From Parundibacterium terreum (GTDB taxonomy: Bacteria; Pseudomonadota; Gammaproteobacteria; Burkholderiales; Burkholderiaceae_D), in NCBI RefSeq assembly GCF_014636315.1, contig NZ_BMED01000004.1:372001-436000 (forward strand): a stretch of 64,000 nt of DNA, given 5' to 3'. The position numbers were made by a program, and so were the translations under genes. Shown piece after piece: positions 11,777-22,924 of the stretch; the stretch's first letter is position 1, and each line of letters begins with the position of its first letter. Under the pieces are notes generated by a model. That model worked only from the letters and a program-made list of their open reading frames with translations, ran no database searches and was not told where the DNA came from.

Positions 11777-12892
11777 TTATAGCGCAATGACACGGCTGAG
11801 ATCGGGGTTTTCTGCAAACGCGGCAAACTCGTCGCGCAGGCGTTCGCTTTCGTAGATGGCGATGCGCCAGTTCTGGATGCGGAAATCGTGGTTGGTGCCG
11901 TAGTAGAAAAAATCTTTGCGGTCCGGCAGCTTGCCCAGCGACAGGGTTTTCAGGAAGGCGCGTGACGGCGCTACCATGATCACATTGTCCAGCCAGTCGC
12001 GGTTGTGGCCCAGGCTGGCGCGGCGCCACGGTATAGGCTTGTCCAGCCAGCCGGGCACGATGTGGTCGGTGAAGTGCGGATACAGCACCAGCCCGCCATC
12101 GACCGCGCTGGCGACGCGCGAGTAGGGCAACGCCAGATGGTAGTCGATGATGCCGCCGTCCCAGTAGGTGCCGGCAGGCGCATCCGGGATATCCCGCACC
12201 GGTTCCATGATCAGCGGCAGCGTGCCGGATGCCAGCAGCGCCGGTTTCAGGTTGCCCGCGTTCAGCGATGCGAAATGGGTTTCAAAATTATCGAACTTGG
12301 CCTTCAGCCAGAACAGCGGATCGCGGGTGTCGCCGATGACGACCCTTTCCATATGCTTGGCCAGCTTGGCGCGCGAACCCATATTGGCCAGCGTGGCAGC
12401 GGCAAAGCCTGCCTTGGCGGCAGCGCTGCTTTTGGGTGACTTCAGCAGGCCCAGGCCGCGCACGGCCAGCAGGTGCAGCCTGTGGTTGGGTTGGCTGACT
12501 ATCTCTTGCTCATGGCCGCCGAGGAAATCATCCAGCAATTGCAGGCAGGCGTCGGTCACATATTTGGCGCTGGGGTTTTCCGGATAGCGCTGTTCGCAAT
12601 ACAGGTCGCCCAGGCGCTGGAAGGCGGCTACCGGATCAGCATGGCTGGCGGCGGCCATGCGCCACGCGCCTATGGACGAGCCTATCAGCGTGCGCTCGCG
12701 CGGCGCTGCGGCCAGCCAGGTGCCGAACAGCCACTGGTCCAGCGATTGCAGTATCAGTCCTTTGGGGCCGCCGGCCGCTGCCGGGATGATGGCAATATCC
12801 TTGGCCTGCAGGCCGTGCTGGCGCAGATGCTCCAGCGCTTTTTTGCCCGCGTGTATGGTCAGCGCCGGGCTTTGCCGGGAGATATGTTTCAT
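11777..12892 (-). CDS. Patatin-like phospholipase
   Basis: This 371-residue protein carries a glycine-rich oxyanion-hole segment (AAAGGPKGL, about 38-46), the nucleophile elbow GSSIG with Ser73, and a later WDGG giving the catalytic Asp of the Ser-Asp dyad. Patatin-family enzymes hydrolyse acyl chains from phospholipids or related lipids. No signal peptide is seen. Its ATG overlaps the pth stop (ATGA, 12889-12892), so the two genes are co-transcribed and translationally coupled, although no functional link between them is known. Confidence 0.88.
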   Translation of the reverse strand: MKHISRQSPALTIHAGKKALEHLRQHGLQAKDIAIIPAAAGGPKGLILQSLDQWLFGTWLAAAPRERTLIGSSIGAWRMAAASHADPVAAFQRLGDLYCEQRYPENPSAKYVTDACLQLLDDFLGGHEQEIVSQPNHRLHLLAVRGLGLLKSPKSSAAAKAGFAAATLANMGSRAKLAKHMERVVIGDTRDPLFWLKAKFDNFETHFASLNAGNLKPALLASGTLPLIMEPVRDIPDAPAGTYWDGGIIDYHLALPYSRVASAVDGGLVLYPHFTDHIVPGWLDKPIPWRRASLGHNRDWLDNVIMVAPSRAFLKTLSLGKLPDRKDFFYYGTNHDFRIQNWRIAIYESERLRDEFAAFAENPDLSRVIAL

Positions 12893-13461
12893 TTGACGGT
12901 ATGCAATTGCATGGTGGCGGTATCGAATTTGCCGGCAACCAGCAGCGGGATGATCTCCAGGCTGCGGGCAATCGCTTCATCGATCAGCGGCTGTTCTTCC
13001 TTGCGCGGACGGTGCAGCACGAAATCCGCCACTTCCTGCCGCAGGTTCAGCGTGCGCGGATGGCCTATGCCTATGCGCAGGCGCCAGTAGTCTTGCGTAC
13101 CCAATGCGGCGGTGATGTCTTTCAGGCCGTTGTGGCCGCCGGAGGAGCCGCCTTTTTTCAGCTTGGCCAGGCCGGGGGCGATATCCAGCTCATCATGCAC
13201 GACCAGGATTTCTTCCGGCGCGATCTTGTAGAAACGGGCCAGGCCGCCGACCGACTGGCCGGAGCGGTTCATATAGGTTTGCGGTTGCACCAGCCACACG
13301 TCTTCGCCGCCTATTCTGGTCTTGCCGACCAGTGCGTTCAGGTTCTTGTCGCGCTGCAGGTCGGACGTGAGCTGGTCTACCAGCCAGAAGCCGGCATTGT
13401 GGCGGGTTTGTTCGTATTCGGGGCCTGGGTTGCCTAGGCCGGCTATGAGGCGTATGGACAT
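12889..13461 (-). CDS. pth: Peptidyl-tRNA hydrolase
   Basis: A full-length 190-residue bacterial Pth. The active-site region [20 protein letters not shown] includes His21, and [19 protein letters not shown] and GGHNGLKDI are all conserved. The enzyme recycles tRNA by cleaving the ester bond of peptidyl-tRNAs released from stalled ribosomes, and it is essential in most bacteria. It is the first gene of a two-gene unit with the patatin. No strong Shine-Dalgarno is visible before the ATG. Confidence 0.97.
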   Translation of the reverse strand: MSIRLIAGLGNPGPEYEQTRHNAGFWLVDQLTSDLQRDKNLNALVGKTRIGGEDVWLVQPQTYMNRSGQSVGGLARFYKIAPEEILVVHDELDIAPGLAKLKKGGSSGGHNGLKDITAALGTQDYWRLRIGIGHPRTLNLRQEVADFVLHRPRKEEQPLIDEAIARSLEIIPLLVAGKFDTATMQLHTVK

Positions 13462-13516
13462 ATAGTATTGATGATCAGTTGCAGTAAATTAGCAGAGCTG
13501 CACTTCGTTGGTGCAG

Positions 13517-13713
13517 GTCGGGGGTGGCCCGACAGCCACTTACCTTTTTTGCTTCGCCAAAAAAGGTAAGCCAAAAAAGGCGACCGCAGACTTGCCCTGC
13601 GGGTGATGAGGCTAAGCCTCATCACATTTTATGCGTTACAAAAAATGGGAAATAGACGAAACTCGCCTTCGGCTCAAACAACGTCTATTTCTGATCCATT
13701 TTCTGTGACGCAC
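13517..13713. repeat. Cluster of hairpin-forming inverted repeats
   Basis: Five inverted repeats occur in about 200 bp. They are GTCGGG/CCCGAC (13517-13533); a 13-bp perfect stem with a 6-nt loop (13539-13570); a 21-bp near-perfect palindrome TGATGAGGCT-A-AGCCTCATCA (13604-13624); a 10-bp pair (13649-13658 with 13682-13691); and an enclosing imperfect 18-bp pair (13631-13648 with 13696-13713). There is no coding potential. It lies between pth and the 3' end of uvrA. I recall similar CACTTACC...GGTAAG segments in intergenic DNA of related genera, but I cannot confirm copy number. Confidence 0.65.
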
Positions 13714-13800
13714 AAAATGCTGCGTCCCCAGCGGTGGCACGTCAAGAACAACGGCAATCAGGCCGTCTTTCTTTATGCACCGGAGCATCTGTAAGCGGTG

Positions 13801-13836
13801 AAACGTAGCATGTCCTGCGATCTACAAGCTACGTTT
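13801..13836. terminator. Possible weak terminator hairpin downstream of uvrA
   Basis: A 9-bp perfect inverted repeat (AAACGTAGC / GCTACGTTT) with an 18-nt loop lies just after the uvrA stop codon. The T-tract on the minus strand is poor, so the call is tentative. Confidence 0.35.
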
Positions 13837-13843
13837 TACCGAT

Positions 13844-16804
<2,961 letters not shown>

Positions 16805-16936
16805 TTACTGCTTTCCGCATGGGTGAAGTGGTTTCCCGTATTTCGGATGTGGGAACAAGCAACCTGATACTATAACGGGTTTTTGAAACTTGACGCAGGC
16901 CGCATGCCTGCTTTGCTCCTGTCTTTTGCCAGTATT

Positions 16937-18223
16937 ATGTCTATTGCAACACAATCCAGCTCTTCCACTGCGTCGGCAGGCGATACGCTAGCCGAGTCGT
17001 CTGCATCCGCACATATTACTCCTGAGCAAGGGGCGGGGATGAGCCGCAATGAAATTCGTGCAAGTACGTCGCTTGCATCCATTTTCGCTCTCCGTATGTT
17101 GGGCCTGTTTTTGATATTGCCAGTGTTTGCGATACACGCAAAAACCTTGCCCGGTGGCGATAATGCGACGCTGGTCGGCATTGCAATGGGCATCTATGGC
17201 GCCAGCCAGGCTCTATTGCAACTGCCTTTCGGCATGGCATCGGACAAATATGGCCGTAAACGCATTATTGTCATTGGTTTAATCCTGTTTGCACTGGGTG
17301 CTTTCATCTCTGCCGGCGCCACCAGTGTGATGGGCGTGGTGATAGGCCGTGCGATCCAGGGCGCGGGTGCGATCTCCGCCGCGATTACCGCGCTGATCGC
17401 CGATGTGACGCGGGAAGAGCACCGCACCAAGGCGATGGCGATGGTGGGCGGATCGATAGGCTTGAGCTTTGCGATCTCGCTGGTTGCGGCACCCGCGCTG
17501 TATCAGAGCATAGGCATGAGCGGCATCTTTATCGCGACCGGCATTTTGTCCATCCTGGCGATAGGCGTGGTGCTGTTTGTGACCCCGGCCGCGCCGATGA
17601 TCAAGGCTGAGCGCGTGCCTTTCAGCGTAGTGCTGAAGAATAAGGAATTGATGCGCCTGAACTATGGCGTGTTCGCCTTGCACCTGACCCAGGTGGCGAT
17701 GTTCGTCGTGGTGCCGTCAGCATTGGTGCAGTATGCGGATATCCCGCTGGCCTCGCACTGGAAAGTTTATTTGCCGGTGGTATTCGGCTCTTTCATCGCA
17801 ATGCTGCCCGCCATTTTCATCGGCGAAAAGCGCGGCAAGATGAAGCAGGTATTCATTGCGGCCATTGCGCTGATGCTGCTGGTGCAGTTGGGTTTCTGGC
17901 AGTTTTTGGACAAGCCTGTGGTGCTGATAGGCCTGCTGTTTGCTTTTTTCCTGTCCTTCAATATTTTGGAGGCCAGCCAGCCTTCGCTGGTATCGCGGCT
18001 TGCGCCGCCGGCAGCCAAGGGCACGGCGCTGGGCGTGTACAACACGCTACAGGCGCTGGGCCTGGCATGCGGCGGTGCCTTGGGCGGCTACCTGAAACAA
18101 CACGTAGGGCCTTCATCTGTTTTCATAATTGGTGCCGGGCTGACACTTGCGTGGCTTATAATAGCGCTCAACATGCCTGAGCTGCCGCGCCGCGCTAAAA
18201 CGATGCAGCCCGCCCAAGCATAG
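16937..18223 (+). CDS. MFS transporter (YajR-like)
   Basis: A major facilitator with twelve hydrophobic segments and the cytoplasmic loop 2-3 motif A, GMASDKYGRKRI. The core begins at ASTSLASIFALRMLGLFLILPVFA, which resembles the YajR/DHA1 drug:H+ antiporter group. The start is uncertain. The frame is open from a TTG at 16883, and ATGs lie at 16904, 16937 and 17039. The one at 17039 has an AAGGGG sequence upstream and would remove a Ser/Ala-rich leader that has no obvious function. It diverges from uvrA and precedes ssb. The substrate is unknown. Confidence 0.85.
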   Translation: MSIATQSSSSTASAGDTLAESSASAHITPEQGAGMSRNEIRASTSLASIFALRMLGLFLILPVFAIHAKTLPGGDNATLVGIAMGIYGASQALLQLPFGMASDKYGRKRIIVIGLILFALGAFISAGATSVMGVVIGRAIQGAGAISAAITALIADVTREEHRTKAMAMVGGSIGLSFAISLVAAPALYQSIGMSGIFIATGILSILAIGVVLFVTPAAPMIKAERVPFSVVLKNKELMRLNYGVFALHLTQVAMFVVVPSALVQYADIPLASHWKVYLPVVFGSFIAMLPAIFIGEKRGKMKQVFIAAIALMLLVQLGFWQFLDKPVVLIGLLFAFFLSFNILEASQPSLVSRLAPPAAKGTALGVYNTLQALGLACGGALGGYLKQHVGPSSVFIIGAGLTLAWLIIALNMPELPRRAKTMQPAQA

Positions 18224-18290
18224 ATAGAGTTTAGTTTAGATTTACCTGACACGCATGGACTATACATGCGCAACCCCACTGGAGAAATAC

Positions 18291-18773
18291 ATGGCATCTG
18301 TTAATAAAGTCATCATCGTAGGCAACCTGGGCCGCGACCCGGAAACACGCTACATGCCTAGCGGTGATGCAATCACCAGCATCACGGTAGCCACCACCGA
18401 CAAGTGGAAAGACCGTGCATCCGGTGAACAAAAAGAAGCAACGGAATGGCACCGTATCTCCTTCTTCGGCAAGCTGGCCGAAATCGCAGGCCAATACCTG
18501 AAAAAGGGTTCGCAAGTGTATGTAGAAGGCAAGCTGAAAACCCGTAAATACACAGACAAGGACGGCGTAGAAAAATACGCAACCGACATCGTTGCTGACA
18601 CCATGCAAATGCTGGGCAGCCGTCAAGGTATGGGCGGTGGTTCAGGTATGGATGACGGTGGCGGCTACAGCGCACCGGCACCACGCCAGGCAGCACCGGC
18701 ACAACGTCCACAGGCACCGGCTTCCCGCCCGGCGCCTAATTTCTCGGATATGGATGACGATATTCCGTTCTAA
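18291..18773 (+). CDS. ssb: Single-stranded DNA-binding protein
   Basis: A 160-residue SSB: an OB-fold ([21 protein letters not shown] to about residue 112), a Gly/Ala/Pro/Gln-rich linker and the acidic protein-interaction tip MDDDIPF. It coats single-stranded DNA and recruits repair and replication proteins through that tip. The ATG at 18291 is chosen because GGAGAA lies 5 nt upstream, and residues before it do not belong to SSB. The uvrA-MFS-ssb order is seen in related betaproteobacteria. A decayed second copy of the last part of this gene lies 2.7 kb downstream. Confidence 0.97.
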   Translation: MASVNKVIIVGNLGRDPETRYMPSGDAITSITVATTDKWKDRASGEQKEATEWHRISFFGKLAEIAGQYLKKGSQVYVEGKLKTRKYTDKDGVEKYATDIVADTMQMLGSRQGMGGGSGMDDGGGYSAPAPRQAAPAQRPQAPASRPAPNFSDMDDDIPF

Positions 18774-18799
18774 GCCTGAACGTTTTTAAGACTTAAACA

Positions 18800-18833
18800 A
18801 AACCCCAGTAGCCCAGGCTGCTGGGGTTTTTTC
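18800..18833 (+). terminator. Rho-independent terminator of ssb
   Basis: A 12-bp stem (AACCCCAGTAGC with GCTGCTGGGGTT, one G-T pair) with a 4-nt loop is followed by a run of six T. It starts 27 bp after the ssb stop. Confidence 0.92.
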
Positions 18834-18884
18834 TTGCCTACTTATCGATTGCGCTGGGTGCCTTTAGACCGGTTCGCGAGTCGT

Positions 18885-19772
18885 TCAAAGCTTGGCCAGC
18901 ACTTCGGAAAGATAAGCCGTAAACATCTGTACCTTCTGCGACGGTATCCGCCCGGAAGGGAAGACTGCGTGCAGGTCTACCGGATCAAGCAGGTAGCCGG
19001 GCAATACCGGGACCAGTTGCCCTGACTGGATCTCATTGCGGCAAATTAAGGCCGAGGCCCGGACGATGCCCAGGCCTTCGCGCGCGCAGGCGATGGTGGC
19101 ATCAGCGGAGGTGGCCTGGAAACGCGGTTCCACCTTGATGGAAACCATGGCGCCCTCGTGCCTGAAAGTCCACGGAGCCGTTGGGGAACCGCTGGGGCCG
19201 AAGATGCAGTCATGTGCGGCCAGGTCCGCCAGCGTCTGCGGCATGCCGCGTGCCTCCAGGTAGGAGGGGGAGGCCAGCAGCACGCGCTGCATCGTCGCCA
19301 GTTTTTTCACGCCAAAACCGGAATTTTCCAGCCGCCCAAAGCGGATCGCCATGTCGGCTGCTTCCGCCACTAGGTCTTGCATGCTGTCTGTCGCCAGCAG
19401 TTCCAGCTTCAGCAGCGGATGCGTCTTCAGGAAGACAGGCAGGCTGGGGATCACCACCCGTACGCTGAGTATGGAAGACAGCGCGATGCGCAGTACGCCT
19501 CTCAGGCTATCTGTACCGCGCGCCGATTCGTCCGCATCTTCCAGGTCATGCAGTATCTGCCGCGCCCTTTGCAGGAATGCAGTCCCGGCCTCGGTCGGCG
19601 TGATCTGGCGCGTGCTGCGCAGCAAGAGCTTGGTGCCCAGGCGCGCTTCCAGTTCGGAAACGATGCGGGATACCGAAGGCTGCGATAGCCCCAGCTTGCG
19701 AGCCGTGGCGGAAAAACTGCCGGACTCTGCCGCACGCACGAAAACATTCAATTCCTGAAATCGGTCACTCAT
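18885..19772 (-). CDS. LysR-family transcriptional regulator
   Basis: A 295-residue LTTR with the N-terminal winged helix-turn-helix (FVRAAESGSFSATARKLGLSQPSVSRIVSELEARLG) and a substrate-binding domain. I start at MSDRFQELNVF (19772). The longer frame to 19892 adds 40 residues unlike any LTTR and runs into the divergent promoter region. It diverges from an SDR-isochorismatase pair that it probably regulates, and a 15-bp palindrome (19792-19806) lies just upstream. The inducer is unknown. Confidence 0.92.
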   Translation of the reverse strand: MSDRFQELNVFVRAAESGSFSATARKLGLSQPSVSRIVSELEARLGTKLLLRSTRQITPTEAGTAFLQRARQILHDLEDADESARGTDSLRGVLRIALSSILSVRVVIPSLPVFLKTHPLLKLELLATDSMQDLVAEAADMAIRFGRLENSGFGVKKLATMQRVLLASPSYLEARGMPQTLADLAAHDCIFGPSGSPTAPWTFRHEGAMVSIKVEPRFQATSADATIACAREGLGIVRASALICRNEIQSGQLVPVLPGYLLDPVDLHAVFPSGRIPSQKVQMFTAYLSEVLAKL

Positions 19773-19791
19773 TTGTCTGGCGAATAGTTCA

Positions 19792-19806
19792 TATTCAGTT
19801 CTGATG
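19792..19806. promoter_or_regulatory. Candidate LysR binding site in the divergent promoter region
   Basis: GAATA-GTTCA-TATTC is a 5+5+5 inverted repeat containing the T-N11-A spacing typical of LysR-family sites. It lies 20 bp upstream of the LysR start, where autoregulatory sites are usually found. Confidence 0.45.
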
Positions 19807-19920
19807 GATAGTAACCATAGCACAAATGGATGAGAATGAATCACGCAAAACAGCAGCGTTTTATCCAGGCCTGGGCCGCATAGCCTTGGCATGCATCAAC
19901 AGTAGTGCAAAGGAGTAATC

Positions 19921-20685
19921 ATGGGATTGTTACAAGACAAGGTGATATTGGTGACGGGCGGAACTTCAGGTATAGGCCGCGCCAGCGCGATCCTGTTCGC
20001 ACGTGAAGGTGCGAAGGTGGCGCTTACCGGGCGCCGGACCGAAGAGGGCAATGCGGTAGTGAAAGAAATTTCGTCTTTTGGCGGCGAGGCCGCTTTCATC
20101 CGTGCAGACCTGGCGGAGATTGAGCGCATTCCGCACATGGTTGCTCAGGTTGTATCGTATTTCGGTCGCCTGGACGGCGCATTCAATAATGCCGGGATCA
20201 GCGGCGGCGGGCCTATCGGCAATGTGGATGAAAGCACATGGGACAAGCTGATCGACACCAATCTGAAGTCCGCTTTCTTTTGCCTGAAGGCGCAAGCGGC
20301 GCAGATGAGTGAGCAAGGCCACGGCGGTGCGATTGTGTTCAATGGATCGGTGCTGGCCAACATCGCCTTTCCGGGCACCACGGTATATAGCGCAAGCAAG
20401 GGGGCCATCGTTTCGCTGGCACGGGCTGCTGCGGTGGAACTGGGGTCGCGCGGTATTCGGGTCAACTCGGTCAATCCGTCGATTACCCGTACACCGATGA
20501 CAGATGCCCGTATATCGCATGATGCCGACGGTAGAGAGTCGCATCCGTTTGCCGCAGGCATACCGCTGGGCCGGCTGGCGGAACCGGAAGAAATGGCCAA
20601 GGCCGCATTGTTCCTGCTGTCGGATCTGGCGTCTTACGTCAACGGCCACGCATTGATTGTCGACGGCGGCCAGAGCGCAAGCTGA
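19921..20685 (+). CDS. Short-chain dehydrogenase/reductase
   Basis: A 254-residue classical SDR. It has the TGGTSGIG cofactor motif, an NNAG segment (FNNAGISGGG), the catalytic Ser (NGSVLAN) and the YSASK motif with Tyr and Lys. The arginines after the cofactor strand (ALTGRRTEEG) suggest NADP(H) preference. The enzyme oxidises or reduces an alcohol/ketone, but the substrate is unknown. GGAG sits 5 nt before the ATG. It is followed after 53 bp by the isochorismatase-like gene, and both face away from the LysR gene. Confidence 0.92.
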   Translation: MGLLQDKVILVTGGTSGIGRASAILFAREGAKVALTGRRTEEGNAVVKEISSFGGEAAFIRADLAEIERIPHMVAQVVSYFGRLDGAFNNAGISGGGPIGNVDESTWDKLIDTNLKSAFFCLKAQAAQMSEQGHGGAIVFNGSVLANIAFPGTTVYSASKGAIVSLARAAAVELGSRGIRVNSVNPSITRTPMTDARISHDADGRESHPFAAGIPLGRLAEPEEMAKAALFLLSDLASYVNGHALIVDGGQSAS

Positions 20686-20738
20686 GCCTTGCGCCTTTTT
20701 TAACAAACTGAATATTTCTCATTTGAAGGAGAACTGAC

Positions 20739-21362
20739 ATGAGCAGCCCCACCTACCCACGCAGCACTACCGCAGTCATTTTTATCGACGTGCTCAACGA
20801 CTTCCTCGCTGATGACGGCAAGCTGAGCGGCATGATAGGACCTATGCTGAAGGAGTTGAATCTGAAGGCAAACCTGCAACGCTTGCTGGGCGAAGCGAGA
20901 AAAGCAGGCATGAAGATTTTTTTCGCGCCGCACGGCGTGGATGAACACAGCTTCGATGACGTCTCGCACGTGCATCCGCGCTTCCAGTTTGGCCTGGAGA
21001 ATCAGGTATTCTGGAAAGGCAGCTACGGCGACGAGTTCTACCCGCCTATGCAGCCGCAAGACGGCGAGATCATCATCAGCCATCACCGCATGTTCGATTC
21101 CTTCATCGGCACTGACCTGGAACAGCAGTTGCGCGCCCATGGCATAGAGAAAGTCGTACTGGCCGGGCTGACCTCGCAGACCTGCGTGGAAGGCACCGGA
21201 CGGCATGCGCTGGAAGCGGGATACCACGTCACTTTCCTGAAGGATGCCGTGGCGGATTTTACGGAACAGGCACACCGGGCGGCGCTGGAAATATCCTATC
21301 CGACCTTCGGCCATGAAACGCTGAGCATCGACGAATTTCTAAGCTATGTTCAAAAGAACTGA
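20739..21362 (+). CDS. Isochorismatase-family cysteine hydrolase, catalytic Lys apparently replaced
   Basis: The 207-residue protein has the family's Asp (Asp17 in VIFIDVLNDF) and nucleophilic Cys (Cys149 in AGLTSQTCVEGTGRHALEAG). The region that normally holds the catalytic Lys (pattern V-K-x-R-Y-S-x-F-x-G-T-D-L) reads SHHRMFDSFIGTDL, so His or Ser occupies the usual Lys position. Known members hydrolyse isochorismate, nicotinamide or N-carbamoyl compounds. The altered triad makes the activity uncertain. GAAGGAGAACTGAC precedes the ATG. It forms an operon with the SDR. Confidence 0.88.
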   Translation: MSSPTYPRSTTAVIFIDVLNDFLADDGKLSGMIGPMLKELNLKANLQRLLGEARKAGMKIFFAPHGVDEHSFDDVSHVHPRFQFGLENQVFWKGSYGDEFYPPMQPQDGEIIISHHRMFDSFIGTDLEQQLRAHGIEKVVLAGLTSQTCVEGTGRHALEAGYHVTFLKDAVADFTEQAHRAALEISYPTFGHETLSIDEFLSYVQKN

Positions 21363-21420
21363 CAGGTTTGGAGGGAGGTTTTTTACTTGTGCGGCGGCCA
21401 GCCCGATTTTTTGCAGCCCG

Positions 21421-21473
21421 CCACAGGCCTGGCATCGAGCATGCCCTAAATGGATGAAGACATTCCGTTTTAA
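21421..21473 (+). pseudogene. Decayed duplicate of the ssb 3' end
   Basis: ATGGATGA-GA-ATTCCGTT-TAAGCC at 21450-21476 repeats the last codons, stop and first downstream bases of ssb (18750-18776). The homology continues upstream through CCTAA and CCACAGGC (21421-21428 against 18708-18715), with about 13 bases deleted. The deleted version has an in-frame stop just before the tail, so it cannot encode a protein. It would encode MDEDIPF, a normal SSB tip. The remainder of a second ssb is absent. Confidence 0.75.
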
Positions 21474-21497
21474 GCCGGAATCAAGCTTTTTCTGATG

Positions 21498-21533
21498 AAA
21501 CCCGCTTCCTTGAAACAGGAGCGGGATTTTTCT
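21498..21533 (+). terminator. Rho-independent terminator after isochorismatase / ssb remnant
   Basis: CCCGCTTCCT pairs with AGGAGCGGG (one bulge) around a GAAAC loop and is followed by ATTTTTCT. Confidence 0.8.
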
Positions 21534-21551
21534 ACCGTAGGCTTATGTCCG

Positions 21552-22034
21552 TCAGCTCGCGCCGCGCACCGCCGCCTCAATCTTGGCGACGTCTATTTTT
21601 TTCATTCCCATCATCACATCAAATGCCCGCTTGGCGACCTCGCCGCCTTGGGCCATTGCCGTGGTCAGCACGCGTGGCGTGATTTGCCAGGACAGGCCCC
21701 ATTTATCCTTGCACCAGCCGCATTGGCTTTGCACGCCGCCATTGCCGACGATGGCGTTCCAGTAGCGGTCAGTCTCTGCCTGATCATCGGTGGCGATCTG
21801 AAAAGAAAAGGCTTCGCTGTGCTTGAAAGTCGGTCCGCCATTCAGGCCTATGCACGGTACGCCGCATACCGTGAATTCGACCGTCAGAACGGTGCCTGCC
21901 TTACCACCTGGAAAATCTGACGGCGCACGGTGAACCGCTCCGACAGTACTGTCGGGAAAGGTTTTGGCATAAAAATTGGCGGCTTCTTCAGCACCATCGT
22001 CGTACCACAAACAGAGTGTGTTCTTTTTAATCAT
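21552..22034 (-). CDS. VOC superfamily protein (PhnB-like)
   Basis: This 160-residue protein belongs to the PhnB / 3-demethylubiquinone methyltransferase-like branch of the vicinal oxygen chelate superfamily. Typical segments are LWYDDGAEEAANFYAKTFPDS, EFTVCGVPCIGLNGGP and CGWCKDKWGLSWQITP. Despite the old family name, these proteins are not methyltransferases and most have no known activity. GGAGATGGAAG precedes the ATG. It stands alone, with the ssb-remnant terminator converging on its 3' end. Confidence 0.88.
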   Translation of the reverse strand: MIKKNTLCLWYDDGAEEAANFYAKTFPDSTVGAVHRAPSDFPGGKAGTVLTVEFTVCGVPCIGLNGGPTFKHSEAFSFQIATDDQAETDRYWNAIVGNGGVQSQCGWCKDKWGLSWQITPRVLTTAMAQGGEVAKRAFDVMMGMKKIDVAKIEAAVRGAS

Positions 22035-22275
22035 CTTCCATCTCCTCCTCTATTTCCGCCGGCGGGGGAAATTCCCCTTGACGGACTGTTGCCACAGTTA
22101 ATCCAGTCGTTTGACCTCGTGCTCATTCAGTATAGGGGCGCATCTACGCTGGGTCGTCGATCAGAGTGGTTATTTTTGCACTTTTTTGCATAGATAAAAT
22201 GGACTTGTTACAAAGTCTTACTGCATGCCCGGACAGCCGCCGGCAGCCCGGAGGAGTTTATTGAATAGGCCGTAA

Positions 22276-22320
22276 CAAAAATAAAGCTTCATTTCCTCTG
22301 GCGGAGGGAGTGAAGCTTTT
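22276..22320 (-). terminator. Rho-independent terminator downstream of the AhpD-like gene
   Basis: AAAGCTTCA pairs with TGAAGCTTT, with further pairing of CCTC and GAGG inside. On the minus strand it is followed by ATTTTTGTTAC. It lies about 45 bp past the AhpD-like stop codon. The rest of the 22035-22363 interval shows nothing else that I can support. Confidence 0.75.
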
Positions 22321-22363
22321 GTGAGTGCCGTCTGCTACCGCGCAGTCTTGTTTTGGCTCATAG

Positions 22364-22813
22364 TTATCTGGCCGCGGCCGGCGCCAGGCGAGCACTGACG
22401 CCGATGCGGTTGAAGGCGTTCATCAGTGCGATGGTGACGGTCAGGTCGGACATTTCTTTTTCGCTGAAGACCGCCGCCGCGGCTTCATAGCTGATGTCGG
22501 GCACGCCAGTCTCGGCGACATTGGTGACCGATTCGGCCCACGCCAGCGCGGCGCGTTCTTGCGCATCAAACAGCGTGCCGCCTTCTTGCCACACCGCCAC
22601 CAGCACCAGTTTGTCGATGCTGACGCCTTTCTTCAGCAAGTTGCGGGAATGCATGTCTATGCAGAAGGCGCAGCCATTGATTTGCGACACGCGCAGATTG
22701 ACCAGTTCTACCAGCACAGGCGAAAGGCTGCAGTTCTGCAGATAGGTTTTGACGCTGCCCAGGCCCTTGTAGGCATCGGGTGCGGACTTGGGGATATCGA
22801 AGCGCTGGCTCAT
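22364..22813 (-). CDS. Carboxymuconolactone decarboxylase / AhpD-like protein
   Basis: A 149-residue protein with the AhpD core motif, NGCAFCIDMHSRNL: two cysteines spaced C-x2-C, then His three residues later. In the AhpD family these residues form a thiol-based proton relay giving alkylhydroperoxidase activity. I start at MSQRFDIPK (22813) because AAGGAAGAACC precedes it directly. The longer frame adds 12 unlikely residues. It follows the MocR regulator on the same strand by 111 bp. Confidence 0.88.
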   Translation of the reverse strand: MSQRFDIPKSAPDAYKGLGSVKTYLQNCSLSPVLVELVNLRVSQINGCAFCIDMHSRNLLKKGVSIDKLVLVAVWQEGGTLFDAQERAALAWAESVTNVAETGVPDISYEAAAAVFSEKEMSDLTVTIALMNAFNRIGVSARLAPAAAR

Positions 22814-22924
22814 GGTTCTTCCTTGGCTGATGTGAATGGGATGGTTCACATCTTGCCGCCGATTGGCCTAGGTGGAAAGGGCCATAAATATGCTTAGGAA
22901 CTAGGCCATGTGTCGCCAGAAAAT

